Shown in pieces: positions 15,377 through 22,774 of a DNA stretch of 34,460 bases; within the stretch, counting starts at the first letter, position 1, and each line of letters opens with the position of its first letter. Under the pieces are notes generated by a model. It had not been told where the DNA came from. It made no database searches and saw only the letters and a list, made by a program, of their open reading frames with translations. Position numbers and translations under genes: made by a program. Source of the DNA: Halolamina rubra (GTDB lineage Archaea > Halobacteriota > Halobacteria > Halobacteriales > Haloferacaceae); assembly GCF_000739555.1 (NCBI RefSeq), contig NZ_BBJN01000050.1, forward strand, positions 1-34,460, read 5' to 3'.

Positions 15377-15910
15377 TCAGTGGGCGGTCTCGCCGGCCGG
15401 CGCCTCCATCGACTCGATCTGGAGCACCAGCACGTTCGCGGTCGCGTCCTTGCCGTCGACGGTGCCCTCGACCACCAGCGCGGAGAGGGGGGTCGGCCCC
15501 GCGCGCACGTGGTCACCTTCGTGGAACGCCTTGACCGAGCCGCGCAGGTGGAGCTCCGCCCGGCAGAGGTCGGGGTTGTGAACGCTCGTGAGCCGGATCT
15601 CCTCGACGTTGACGCCGTCGACCGGCTCGCCCTCGTGACTCAGCGGCACCGACGCCGGCTCGTCCATCTGCTGCACGTCGAGCGCGTCGAACGCGTTGGT
15701 CGTCGGCTTGTAGCCGCCCTTCGGTCCGGGGACGCCCTCCACCAGCTGGAGCGCCTTCAGGCTCTGCATCTGGTTCCGGATCGTGCCGGGGTTGCGACCC
15801 ACCTCCTCGGCGATCGCCTCGCCTTTCACCGCGGACTCCGCCTCCCCGTGGAGGTTGACGAGCGCCCGGAGAATCGTGCGCTGGCTGGCTGTTAGCTCGA
15901 TCGAAGACAT
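15377..15910 (-). CDS. Winged-helix transcriptional regulator (Rrf2-like)
   Basis: 177-residue protein. The first about 75 residues form a winged helix (LTASQRTILRALVNL, a GEAIAEEVGRNPGTIRNQMQSL recognition unit, GVPGPKGGYKPT wing) similar to Rrf2 and related regulators. The rest (about 75-177) is a beta-rich domain ending in LVVEGTVDGKDATANVLVLQIE, perhaps an OB-like or ligand-binding domain. No Fe-S cysteine triad typical of IscR is present (one Cys only). A TTTATG box on the minus strand (15937-15942) lies at leaderless distance. It is divergent from the epimerase gene and may control it; that is inference. Confidence 0.85.
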   Translation of the reverse strand: MSSIELTASQRTILRALVNLHGEAESAVKGEAIAEEVGRNPGTIRNQMQSLKALQLVEGVPGPKGGYKPTTNAFDALDVQQMDEPASVPLSHEGEPVDGVNVEEIRLTSVHNPDLCRAELHLRGSVKAFHEGDHVRAGPTPLSALVVEGTVDGKDATANVLVLQIESMEAPAGETAH

Positions 15911-15936
15911 TTGTTGACTGATTGCCCACGGGAGTA

Positions 15937-15942
15937 CATAAA
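15937..15942 (-). promoter_or_regulatory. TATA box (TTTATG) of the winged-helix regulator gene
   Basis: GGTTTATGTA on the minus strand, centred about 28-30 bases upstream of the start codon at 15910. Confidence 0.55.
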
Positions 15943-16089
15943 CCTGCGGCCGACTCCGAAAAAGTTGGAGAGAGTTTCGAAGGAGTCGCCCGAAAACTGC
16001 TGTATCCGTTCAAAACTTCGGCCCAGTCCGGACACGCGTGGGTATCGCCGAACGACAGGCCTTTGCCGCCGCCGGGAAGAGGGCCGAGC

Positions 16090-17040
16090 ATGAACGGCAA
16101 GCGCGTGCTGGTCACCGGCGGCGCGGGGTTCATCGGCTCGAACCTCTCGAACCACCTCGCGACCGACAACGAGGTGATCGCGCTGGACAACTGCTACCTC
16201 GGCACCCCCGCGAACCTCGACGACGACGTTCGGTTCGTCGAGGCCGACGTGCTGGACGACGACCTCCCGACCGACGTCGACGCGGTGTTCCACCTCGCGG
16301 CGCTGTCCTCCCGGCAGATGCTGGAGGAGAACCCCCGACAGGGCGCCCGGGTCAACATCGAGGGGTTCGTCAACGTCGTCGAGCAGGCGATGGCCGACGG
16401 CTGTGAGACGTTCGTCTACGCCTCGACCTCCTCGATCTACGGCAGCCAGCAGGAGCCCTGCACCGAGGAGATGCCCGTGGAGGCGTCGACGGGGTACGAC
16501 GCGTCGATGATGGGCCGGGAGCGCTACGCGGAGTACTACTCCGACTTCCACGACCTCACGCTCGCCGGGATGCGGTTCTTCTCCGTCTACCAGGGGTACG
16601 GTGGCAACGAGGGCCACAAGGGCGAGTACGCCAACACCATCTCGCAGTTCGCCGACGCCATCGCCGACGGCGAGTCGCCGGTGCTGTGGGGCGACGGCAC
16701 CCAGACCCGCGACTTCACCCACGTCGACGACATCGTCCGCGGCCTCGAGCTCGCCGCCGAGGAGGAGCTCGACGGTGTGTACAATCTCGGCGTCGGCGAC
16801 CCGTACACGTTCAACGAGATGGTCGCGATGATCAACGAGGAGCTGGGCACCGACGTGGAGCCCGTCTACGAGCCGGTGCCGCTCGACAACTACGTCTACC
16901 ACACCCACGCCGACCCCTCGAAGTTCAAACAGGCCACGGGCTGGGAGCCCGAGATCAGCTTCGAGGAGGGCGTGAGCCGGGTGTGTGCGGCGTACGAGCA
17001 GACGGAGGACGAGCAGGAGCGCGAGCGGCTGCGGGAGTAA
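16090..17040 (+). CDS. NAD-dependent epimerase/dehydratase (SDR) with altered YxxxK
   Basis: Extended short-chain dehydrogenase/reductase, 316 residues, expected to act on nucleotide sugars in the cytoplasm for glycan synthesis. It has the cofactor loop GGAGFIG near residue 10, DADVL-type ADP-binding acid positions, HLAALSS, YASTSSIYG and TRDFTHVDDIVRG. The catalytic YxxxK is abnormal: Y136 is followed at +4 by M140 (codon ATG), where the family has Lys (AAG would restore YDASK). The Ser of the triad lies in STSSIYG. The enzyme may be inactive, altered, or the base may be a sequencing error. The start at 16090 is chosen because MNGKRVLVTGGAG matches the family and the upstream extension does not. 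Confidence 0.9.
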   Translation: MNGKRVLVTGGAGFIGSNLSNHLATDNEVIALDNCYLGTPANLDDDVRFVEADVLDDDLPTDVDAVFHLAALSSRQMLEENPRQGARVNIEGFVNVVEQAMADGCETFVYASTSSIYGSQQEPCTEEMPVEASTGYDASMMGRERYAEYYSDFHDLTLAGMRFFSVYQGYGGNEGHKGEYANTISQFADAIADGESPVLWGDGTQTRDFTHVDDIVRGLELAAEEELDGVYNLGVGDPYTFNEMVAMINEELGTDVEPVYEPVPLDNYVYHTHADPSKFKQATGWEPEISFEEGVSRVCAAYEQTEDEQERERLRE

Positions 17041-17059
17041 CCCCGCGCGAGGCGCCGAG

Positions 17060-17065
17060 TTTATC
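17060..17065 (+). promoter_or_regulatory. TATA box (TTTATC) of the exonuclease gene
   Basis: TTTATC located 25-30 bases before the ATG at 17090 and just after the epimerase stop codon. It indicates independent transcription. Confidence 0.6.
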
Positions 17066-17089
17066 ACCGGGAACCGACCCAGTTCGGGT

Positions 17090-17830
17090 ATGCGCGTCGA
17101 GAACTCCTTCATCCCCGTCCGCGGCGTCGGCGAGGCGACCGAGCGCCGCCTCTGGTCCGAGGACATCACCCACTGGGACGATTTCCACCCCGCCGCCGTC
17201 GGCCGGAAGACCGGCGAGAGGATCAGCGAGTTCATCGACGAGGCCCGGCCGCGCCTCGACGCCGGCGACGCCGCCTTCTTCGACCAGGCGTTCCCGAGCG
17301 GCGAGCGCTGGCGCCTGTACGAGAACTTCCGGGAGTCGGCCTGCTTCTTCGACATCGAGACGACTGGGCTCGACCACGACCGCAACAAGGTGACGACGGT
17401 GTCGTTCCACCGCGACGGCGAGACGACGACGCTCGTCCACGGCGACGACCTCACGCCCGAGAACGTCCGCGCGGAGTTCGACGCCGCCGACCTGCTGGTG
17501 ACGTTCAACGGGAAGCGCTTCGACGTACCGTTCCTCGAGACCTCGCTGGGGCTGGACGTAGACACCCCGCACCTCGACCTGATGTACACCTGCAAGAAGC
17601 TCGACCTCTCGGGCGGGCTCAAACCGATCGAGCGGGAGATCGGGATCGAGCGCGACCGCCCGGACATCTCCGGCCGGGACGCGGTCCGCCTCTGGAAGGA
17701 GCACGAGCGCGGCGAGGACGGCTCGCTGGAGACGCTGATCTCCTACAACCGCGAGGACGCGGTCAACCTGCGGGCGCTGGCCGACGAGGCGACCGAGCGG
17801 CTGGATCGCCGGACGTTCGTCGACGGCTGA
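17090..17830 (+). CDS. RNase H-like 3'-5' exonuclease (YprB-type)
   Basis: Predicted DnaQ-superfamily nuclease of 246 residues. After an N-terminal helical region (GVGEATERRLWSEDITHWDDF, reminiscent of helix-hairpin-helix motifs found with YprB) come the exonuclease motifs: ExoI FFDIETTGLD (D88, E90), ExoII FNGKRFDVPFL (N140, D145) and ExoIII YNREDAVNL (Y219, D223). All metal-binding acidic residues are present, so it should be active on RNA or DNA. It probably acts in nucleic-acid repair or turnover; the substrate is not predictable. A TTTATC promoter lies at leaderless distance from the chosen ATG. Confidence 0.9.
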   Translation: MRVENSFIPVRGVGEATERRLWSEDITHWDDFHPAAVGRKTGERISEFIDEARPRLDAGDAAFFDQAFPSGERWRLYENFRESACFFDIETTGLDHDRNKVTTVSFHRDGETTTLVHGDDLTPENVRAEFDAADLLVTFNGKRFDVPFLETSLGLDVDTPHLDLMYTCKKLDLSGGLKPIEREIGIERDRPDISGRDAVRLWKEHERGEDGSLETLISYNREDAVNLRALADEATERLDRRTFVDG

Positions 17831-17883
17831 CCGGTGGCTCCCCGCCCCCGGACTTTTGTATGACCCGGCAGAGCCTCGCGCGT

Positions 17884-18123
17884 ATGGGAGACGACGGTGA
17901 CGACCAGCGTACCGACGACCCTCGACGCCCGTCGGGCGATCCGGGGGAGGACAAGACCGTCCCGCGCGTGGACCTGGCGCTGCAGGAGCTCTCGGTCACG
18001 GTCACGGGACGCTCGAACGACGACCTCGAGGACGTCGAGGAGAGCGCCCGCGACCTGATGGGGTATCTCGTCGCGGAGGCCGGCGAGCTCGAGGAGGACC
18101 ACGACGAGTACGGGCTGAGCTGA
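17884..18123 (+). CDS. Small acidic hypothetical protein
   Basis: 79-residue, strongly acidic protein not recognised by name. The N-terminal 30 residues are probably disordered. The core (VDLALQELSVTVTGRSNDDLEDVEESARDLMGYLV) looks like a strand followed by a long helix. The ATG at 17884 is preferred over 17860 because a TTTTGTA box (about 17854-17860) lies at the right distance. Its stop codon is one base from that of the convergent DUF5800 gene. Confidence 0.75.
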   Translation: MGDDGDDQRTDDPRRPSGDPGEDKTVPRVDLALQELSVTVTGRSNDDLEDVEESARDLMGYLVAEAGELEEDHDEYGLS

Positions 18124-18124
18124 C

Positions 18125-18328
18125 TCAGACCGACTGGACGATGTCGCCGATCCGGCGGGGCTCGCCCGAGATGCTCGGGTCCTCCTCGACGATCTTCAGC
18201 ACCTCGTGGTCGGTCACGTCCGGGTAGGACTTCCCGGTCGCCTCCTCGATCAGCGCCTTCTCCAGTCGGAACTCCGTCCCCTCGTAGACGACGTCGATGC
18301 CCGCCTCGTCGAAGGAAAGTGCGGTCAT
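18125..18328 (-). CDS. DUF5800 family protein
   Basis: 67-residue haloarchaeal protein of unknown function, recognised by MTALSFDEAGIDVVYEGTEF and EEATGKSYPDVTDHEVLKIV followed by SGEPRRIGDI. No enzymatic motif is visible. A GGTTAACCA box (about 18350-18358) lies at TATA distance on the minus strand. The stop codon nearly abuts that of the neighbouring small gene. The family name is from memory. Confidence 0.8.
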   Translation of the reverse strand: MTALSFDEAGIDVVYEGTEFRLEKALIEEATGKSYPDVTDHEVLKIVEEDPSISGEPRRIGDIVQSV

Positions 18329-18465
18329 GCGACCGCCTACGGATCCGTCGTGGTTAACCCCACGCTTCCGGCATCGACGCCCGGGCCCCGAACCGCCGAC
18401 CGCAGCCGTGCACTCCCGGGATCGACGGAGAACCTAACAGCTCGCCGATAAATGTCTGACGGAGC

Positions 18466-18474
18466 CTTTTAAGC
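18466..18474 (+). promoter_or_regulatory. TATA box (CTTTTAAGC) of the bactofilin-like gene
   Basis: Centred 28 bases before the ATG at 18498, the AT-rich core stands out from its GC-rich surroundings. Confidence 0.55.
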
Positions 18475-18497
18475 GTAGAGACCCTCCCACGGCGTGT

Positions 18498-19385
18498 ATG
18501 TCGCTCCGACAGGACCCGCTCGACGAACTGACCATCCCCAGCGGCACCGTGGTCGAGGAGCACGACCTGGTGACCGAGAGCGACGTGCTGGTCGGTGGCC
18601 AGTCGACCGTCGAGTTCGGGGTCCGCGGCCGCTCGGTCGCGGCCGGCGAGCGGAGCAGCTTCGGCGGTCACATCGAGGCGGAGAACGACTGCCGGCTCGA
18701 CATGTGGACCGACGTGGACGGCGACGTGCTCGTCGGCGAGGACGCGTACCTCGGCGAGCGCGCCCGGATCGGCGGCCAGCTGATGGTGTCGGGCGACCTC
18801 GACATCGGCGACGACGTGGAGATCGAGGAGGGGTTCGAGGCGAACGGCTGGATCACGATCCGGAACCCGATGCCGACGCTGGTGTTCTACTTCATCGTGC
18901 TCTCCCAGCTCCTCCGGCTGGGCGAGGAGGAGGCCGCCGACGACCTGGCGTACGCGCTGGCCGACGGCGGCGAGGCCGAGCAGGAGCCGCTGGTAATCCC
19001 GCGGGGCTCGTCGGTGTCGGACGACGCCTGGCGCGTCTCGACGCCGGCGACCGTCGGGAGCGACTGCCGGCTCCACGGCAACATCCGCGCGACGGAGGTG
19101 GCGATCGACGAGCGCTCGGAGCTGTTCGGCAGCGTCCGCGCCCGCGGCGACGTGCATCTCCACTCCGGCAGCGTGATCCACGGCGACGTGACCACCCGCG
19201 ACGGCGCCGTCACCATCGACGCCGGCGCGAGCGTCCGCGGCGACGTCTCCTCGGTCGACCTCCGGGTCCACGAGCGCGCGAACGTCGAGGGGACGATGCG
19301 CGCGGACGGCGAGATCCAGCTGGTGCAGTCCGACGACGGCCCCGAGCCCGGGGAGAACCCGCAGGCACAGACCCCCGACTTCTGA
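18498..19385 (+). CDS. Polymer-forming (bactofilin-like) protein
   Basis: 295-residue protein built of short beta repeats such as DVLVGEDAYLGERARIGG, SGDLDIGDDVEIEEG, GSVRARGDVHLHSGSVIHGDV and ASVRGDVSSVDLRVHERANVEG. These follow the bactofilin (polymer-forming cytoskeletal) pattern of a right-handed beta-helix that self-assembles. Two beta-helix blocks (about 10-120 and 165-285) flank a hydrophobic segment at 126-141 (PTLVFYFIVLSQLLRL) and an acidic helix. The segment could anchor the protein to the membrane, as in some bacterial members. Cargo and cellular role are unknown. Transcribed alone. Confidence 0.85.
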   Translation: MSLRQDPLDELTIPSGTVVEEHDLVTESDVLVGGQSTVEFGVRGRSVAAGERSSFGGHIEAENDCRLDMWTDVDGDVLVGEDAYLGERARIGGQLMVSGDLDIGDDVEIEEGFEANGWITIRNPMPTLVFYFIVLSQLLRLGEEEAADDLAYALADGGEAEQEPLVIPRGSSVSDDAWRVSTPATVGSDCRLHGNIRATEVAIDERSELFGSVRARGDVHLHSGSVIHGDVTTRDGAVTIDAGASVRGDVSSVDLRVHERANVEGTMRADGEIQLVQSDDGPEPGENPQAQTPDF

Positions 19386-19442
19386 GGCCGGCGCTTCGAC
19401 CGAAAGGCAGTTCCCACCGTCCGCTGAACCCACTGCCAACGA

Positions 19443-20623
19443 ATGCTCTCGGTCGCGCTCGCCGGCAAGCCGAACGCCGGCAAGTCCACGTTCTTCAAGG
19501 CCGCCACGATGGCGGAGGTCGACGTGGGGAACTACCCGTTCACCACGATCGACCCGAACCGCGGGGTCAGCCACGTCCGCACCGAGTGCCCCTGCCTCGA
19601 CCGCGAGGAGCGCTGCGACAGCGACAACTGCCGCGACGGCAAGCGCTACGTCCCGGTCGAACTGCTCGACGTGGCGGGGCTCGTCCCCGGCGCCCACGAG
19701 GGGCGCGGGCTCGGCAACCAGTTCCTCGACGCACTGACCGACGCCGACGTGATCCTCAACGTCGTCGACGCCGCCGGCGCGACCGACGAGGAGGGCGAGC
19801 CCGTCGAGGTCGGCACGTACGACCCCACCGAGGAGGCCACCTTCATCGAGGAGGAGATGGACCGCTGGCTCGCGGGGATCGTCGACCGCAACTGGGAGTC
19901 CGTCGAGCGCAAGTCCCGCTCGCCCGACTTCGACATCGACGAGGCGCTGCACGAGCTCCTGACCGGCTTCGGCGCCGACGAGTACGACGTGACCGCCACG
20001 CTGCGCGGGATGAACTACCCCGAGAACCCCCGGGACTGGACCGACGACCACCGCGAGACGCTCGCCCGTGACCTCCGGGCCCGGACGAAGCCGATCGTCC
20101 TCGTCGCCAACAAGGTCGACATCGCGCCCGAGGAGAACATCGACGCCCTCCGGGAGACCGACAAGCCCGTCGTCCCCTGCACCGCCGACGGCGAGCTCGC
20201 GCTCCGGAACGGCGCCGAGGCGGGCGTCGTCGACTACGACCCCGGCGACGCCGACTTCGAGATCCTGGGCGACGTGAGCGAGACACAGGAGCAGGGGCTG
20301 GAGCGGATCCGGGAAACCATGGCCGAGCACGGCGGCACGGGCGTCCAGCAGGCCCTGAACGAGGCGGTGTACGGGCTGCTCGACCACCTCACCGCCTACC
20401 CCGTCCAGAACGAGTCGAAGTGGACCGACGGGACGGGGAACGTGCTCCCCGACGCGTTCCTGCTCCCTCGCGGGTCGACGCCGAAGGATCTCGCCTACGC
20501 GGTCCACTCCGACATCGGCGACGGCTACCTCCACGCCGTCGACGCCCGCGCGGCCGGCGGATCGCCGAGGACCACGAGCTCGAGGAGGGCGACGTGATCA
20601 AGATCGTCTCCACCGCATCATGA
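19443..20623 (+). pseudogene. ychF: YchF/Obg-type GTPase, one-base frameshift near the C-terminus
   Basis: Translation-associated P-loop NTPase of the archaeal YchF-like group, 393 residues when repaired. P-loop GKPNAGKST (8-16), switch region YPFTTIDPNRG, DVAGLVPGAHEGRGLGNQFLD (Walker B/G3), guanine-specificity NKVD (bacterial YchF has a degenerate motif here), then a C-terminal TGS domain (AFLLPRGSTPKDLAYAVHSDIGDGY). The reading frame breaks at about 20549-20556; one G appears lost from GCGGGCCGG, and the expected end RRIAEDHELEEGDVIKIVST continues in the next frame to the TGA at 20621-20623. The next gene starts inside this stop (ATGA). A sequencing error is much likelier than decay. Confidence 0.9.
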
Positions 20624-21171
20624 CCGACGAAGCGAATCGCACGACCGAGGACGCGGCCGTCGAGGCGTTCCGCACCCACGACGGCCGCTGCATCGTCGCC
20701 GAGGACCGCCTCCGGATCGAGTCGGGCGAGCGCGGCGCGATCGGGACGCTCCGCGGGGCGCTGACCGACGGGGCGATCCCGCCGGTCCGCCGCGCGGGCG
20801 TCGCGCTGTTCCTGGTCGCGCTGCTCGTCGGCGCCGCCCTCGCAGTCCGGACGCTCCCGGCGTGGCTCTCCGGCGCCGCCGCCGGCCTGCTGCTCGCGTG
20901 GGCCATCTGGACGCGGCTCCGCGGCGCCAACCCCCAGAAGGAGGTGGTGATCCCCTTCGACACGATCGAGAGCGTCGAACCGGAGTACGGGCTCCCGCTC
21001 CTGACCCGGCCGCGCTTCGTCGTCCGCCACCGCTCGGAGGGCGGCGTGAAGCGGCGCTACGTGCTCACGCCGTCGCGGCTCTACGGCTTCGGCGCCTACG
21101 AGCGCGGGAAGGAGCTGCTCGCGGCGCGGGGGCTGATCGACGGGTCGCCCGCGGACGAAAACGCGGAGTGA
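20620..21171 (+). CDS. Two-helix membrane protein with PH-like C-terminal domain
   Basis: 183-residue protein, unnamed. It has a soluble N-terminus (about 1-58), two adjacent membrane helices (about 62-76 and 80-97: VALFLVALLVGAALAV and GAAAGLLLAWAIW), and a C-terminal part (VVIPFDTIESVEPEYG, PRFVVRHRSEGGVKRRYVLTP) that resembles bacterial PH-like domains. The start overlaps the stop codon of the GTPase gene (ATGA), so the two are translationally coupled. This overlap also supports the repaired GTPase frame. Function unknown. Confidence 0.8.
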   Translation: MTDEANRTTEDAAVEAFRTHDGRCIVAEDRLRIESGERGAIGTLRGALTDGAIPPVRRAGVALFLVALLVGAALAVRTLPAWLSGAAAGLLLAWAIWTRLRGANPQKEVVIPFDTIESVEPEYGLPLLTRPRFVVRHRSEGGVKRRYVLTPSRLYGFGAYERGKELLAARGLIDGSPADENAE

Positions 21172-21193
21172 GGACCGTCCGGCCGGCGGCGAG

Positions 21194-22144
21194 CTACCGC
21201 AGCCGGGCGACGCGTTCGCCGTCGCGCTCCTCGATCTCGACCAGCCCGTCGTCGGCGAGGTCGTCGAGCAGCCCCGCCAGCCACTCCCGACCGTGCTCGC
21301 CCTCGGGCGCATAGTCCACCCGGATTCGGTGGCCGAGATCGTCGACGGCGACGGCGTCGCCGTCGCTCAGCGCGCGGACGATCCGCCCGCGGAACTGGCG
21401 CCGGCTCCCCTCGAAGCTCGGCTGCGTGGGCACGTCCGGCGCGGTGAAGTCGCCGGTCTGGTAGGCGTCACACCACTCGCGCCACGGGCAGCCCGCCTCG
21501 TCGCAGGCGGGTGATTTCGTGCAGGCGACGCCGCCGAGCTCCATGATCGCGTTGTTCCAGACCCGGGACTGTCCCTCCGGCATCAGCGTCCGGGCCGCCT
21601 CCTCGAACGCGTCGTCGTCGTCAGGCGTGTCGAACGCTCGGTAGGTGACGCGCTCGACGTTCGTGTCGACGACGGCGTCGCCGTTGTTGAACGCAAAGGA
21701 CGCGACCGCGTTGGCGGTGTACGGGCCGACCCCCATCAGCTCAGCCAGTTCGTCGGGTTCCTCCGGGTACTCGCCGCCGTACTCGTCGACGACCTGCCCC
21801 GCGGCCTCGTGGAGGTACTTCGCGCGGTTGTTGTAGCCGAGCGAGTGGTCGGTCCAGAACGCCACCACGTCGCTGCGATCCGCGGCGGCGAGGGCGTCGA
21901 CGGTCGGCCAGCGATCCCGGAAATCCTCCCACGCGGAGACGACGCGGTCGAGCTGGGTCTGCTGGCTCATCACCTCGCTGACGTGGATCTCGTAGGCGTC
22001 GTCGGTCTCGCGCCACGGGAACGGCCGGTGGTCGGCCTCGTACCACGCGATCAGCGCCTCGCGGACGGCGTCGAGGTCCAGCTCCGGCGGGAGCGGCGGG
22101 CCGTCGGCGGCCGCGTCGTCGCCGGCGTCGGCGGCGTCGGTCAT
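21194..22144 (-). CDS. mutY: A/G-specific adenine DNA glycosylase
   Basis: Removes adenine mispaired with 8-oxoguanine, preventing G-to-T mutations. The 316 residues have the HhH-GPD fold: E57 in SEVMSQQTQLDRV (general acid), HhH LMGVGPYTANAV (136-147) and catalytic D160 in VVDTNVERV. The Fe-S cysteines C208, C214, C219 and C225 are spaced 5-4-5, unlike the textbook 6-2-5. The C-terminal region (about 240-316) is a short winged-helix-like part rather than the long MutT-like domain of bacterial MutY, so lesion recognition may differ. A GCTTTAGC box on the minus strand (about 22169-22176) is at leaderless distance from the ATG. Confidence 0.94.
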   Translation of the reverse strand: MTDAADAGDDAAADGPPLPPELDLDAVREALIAWYEADHRPFPWRETDDAYEIHVSEVMSQQTQLDRVVSAWEDFRDRWPTVDALAAADRSDVVAFWTDHSLGYNNRAKYLHEAAGQVVDEYGGEYPEEPDELAELMGVGPYTANAVASFAFNNGDAVVDTNVERVTYRAFDTPDDDDAFEEAARTLMPEGQSRVWNNAIMELGGVACTKSPACDEAGCPWREWCDAYQTGDFTAPDVPTQPSFEGSRRQFRGRIVRALSDGDAVAVDDLGHRIRVDYAPEGEHGREWLAGLLDDLADDGLVEIEERDGERVARLR

Positions 22145-22196
22145 GCCCGTGGGTGGGGCCCGGCGTCGCTAAAGCGGCGCGGTCGCGGCGCGGAGC

Positions 22197-22210
22197 CACA
22201 AGCGGTATTC
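22197..22210 (+). promoter_or_regulatory. CACAAGC-GTATTC promoter
   Basis: CACAAGCGGTATTC, centred about 25 bases before the ATG at 22233. It matches the element at 1603-1616 except for one base. Confidence 0.5.
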
Positions 22211-22232
22211 ACCTGCCGACGAACCCACGGGT

Positions 22233-22553
22233 ATGAGCCTCGACGACCTCGACGAGAACGTGACCGCGAACTACACCGCGCTGGGCGAGGAGGCTGCCGT
22301 CGAACTCGACCCCGAGACGCGGAACGAGCTCGCGCTGCTGTCGGCGGCGATGGGCACCGACACCGAGGAGCTGCTCCGCCGCGGCGTCCACACCCTGTTC
22401 CAGCAGGCGGTCCAGAGCGGCAACCTCGACTTCCACCTCCGCAGCGGCTACGACGTGACGTACGACGAGTACCTCGCCGGCGCGACGTACGACGAGATGA
22501 CCGGCGCCGACCAGTACCCCGAGCGCGACGACGAGCGGCGCTACCAGATGTAG
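22233..22553 (+). CDS. Hypothetical haloarchaeal protein
   Basis: 106-residue acidic protein, unnamed. Residues about 25-66 (LDPETRNELALLSAAMGTDTEELLRRGVHTLFQQAV) look like two helices similar to a ribbon-helix-helix or short dimerisation unit. The C-terminal part (LRSGYDVTYDEYLAGATYDEM) is polar with tyrosines. The start lies 25 bases after a clear promoter-like element. It is divergent from mutY. Function unknown. Confidence 0.75.
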   Translation: MSLDDLDENVTANYTALGEEAAVELDPETRNELALLSAAMGTDTEELLRRGVHTLFQQAVQSGNLDFHLRSGYDVTYDEYLAGATYDEMTGADQYPERDDERRYQM

Positions 22554-22633
22554 CTCGACGCTTCGACCTTTTGCTGCGGGCCCCCGGAGGGCCTGGCAAA
22601 ATCTCGAACGAAAGCCTCGCGCCTCCCGGTGTC

Positions 22634-22659
22634 TGCGGGCGACCCATGCGTCGCCCGCA
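22634..22659. terminator. Hairpin TGCGGGCGAC/GTCGCCCGCA
   Basis: Perfect 10-base inverted repeat with a 6-base loop, between the convergent ends of the hypothetical gene and the metal-transport operon. It may act as a transcript end for either side. A short TTTT (about 22570-22573) lies before it. Confidence 0.5.
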
Positions 22660-22665
22660 CGGCCT

Positions 22666-22688
22666 GAGAGACGGCTCCGCCGTCTCTC
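22666..22688. terminator. Hairpin GAGAGACGG/CCGTCTCTC
   Basis: Perfect 9-base inverted repeat with loop CTCCG, 6 bases after the preceding hairpin and in the same convergent gap. The pair may form a bidirectional terminator or a remnant repeat element. Confidence 0.5.
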
Positions 22689-22774
22689 TCTGGTCGGCGC
22701 TCGGCCCGCTCGCTCACTGTCGTTCGCTCGCGGTGAACCGACTAGCTGAACGTACTGTATCCCCTGCCCCCCGC

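Noticed and set aside
15892..17667. 591-residue minus-strand frame opposite the epimerase and exonuclease genes
   Set aside because: No motifs and a biased composition. Both plus-strand genes have clear family motifs.
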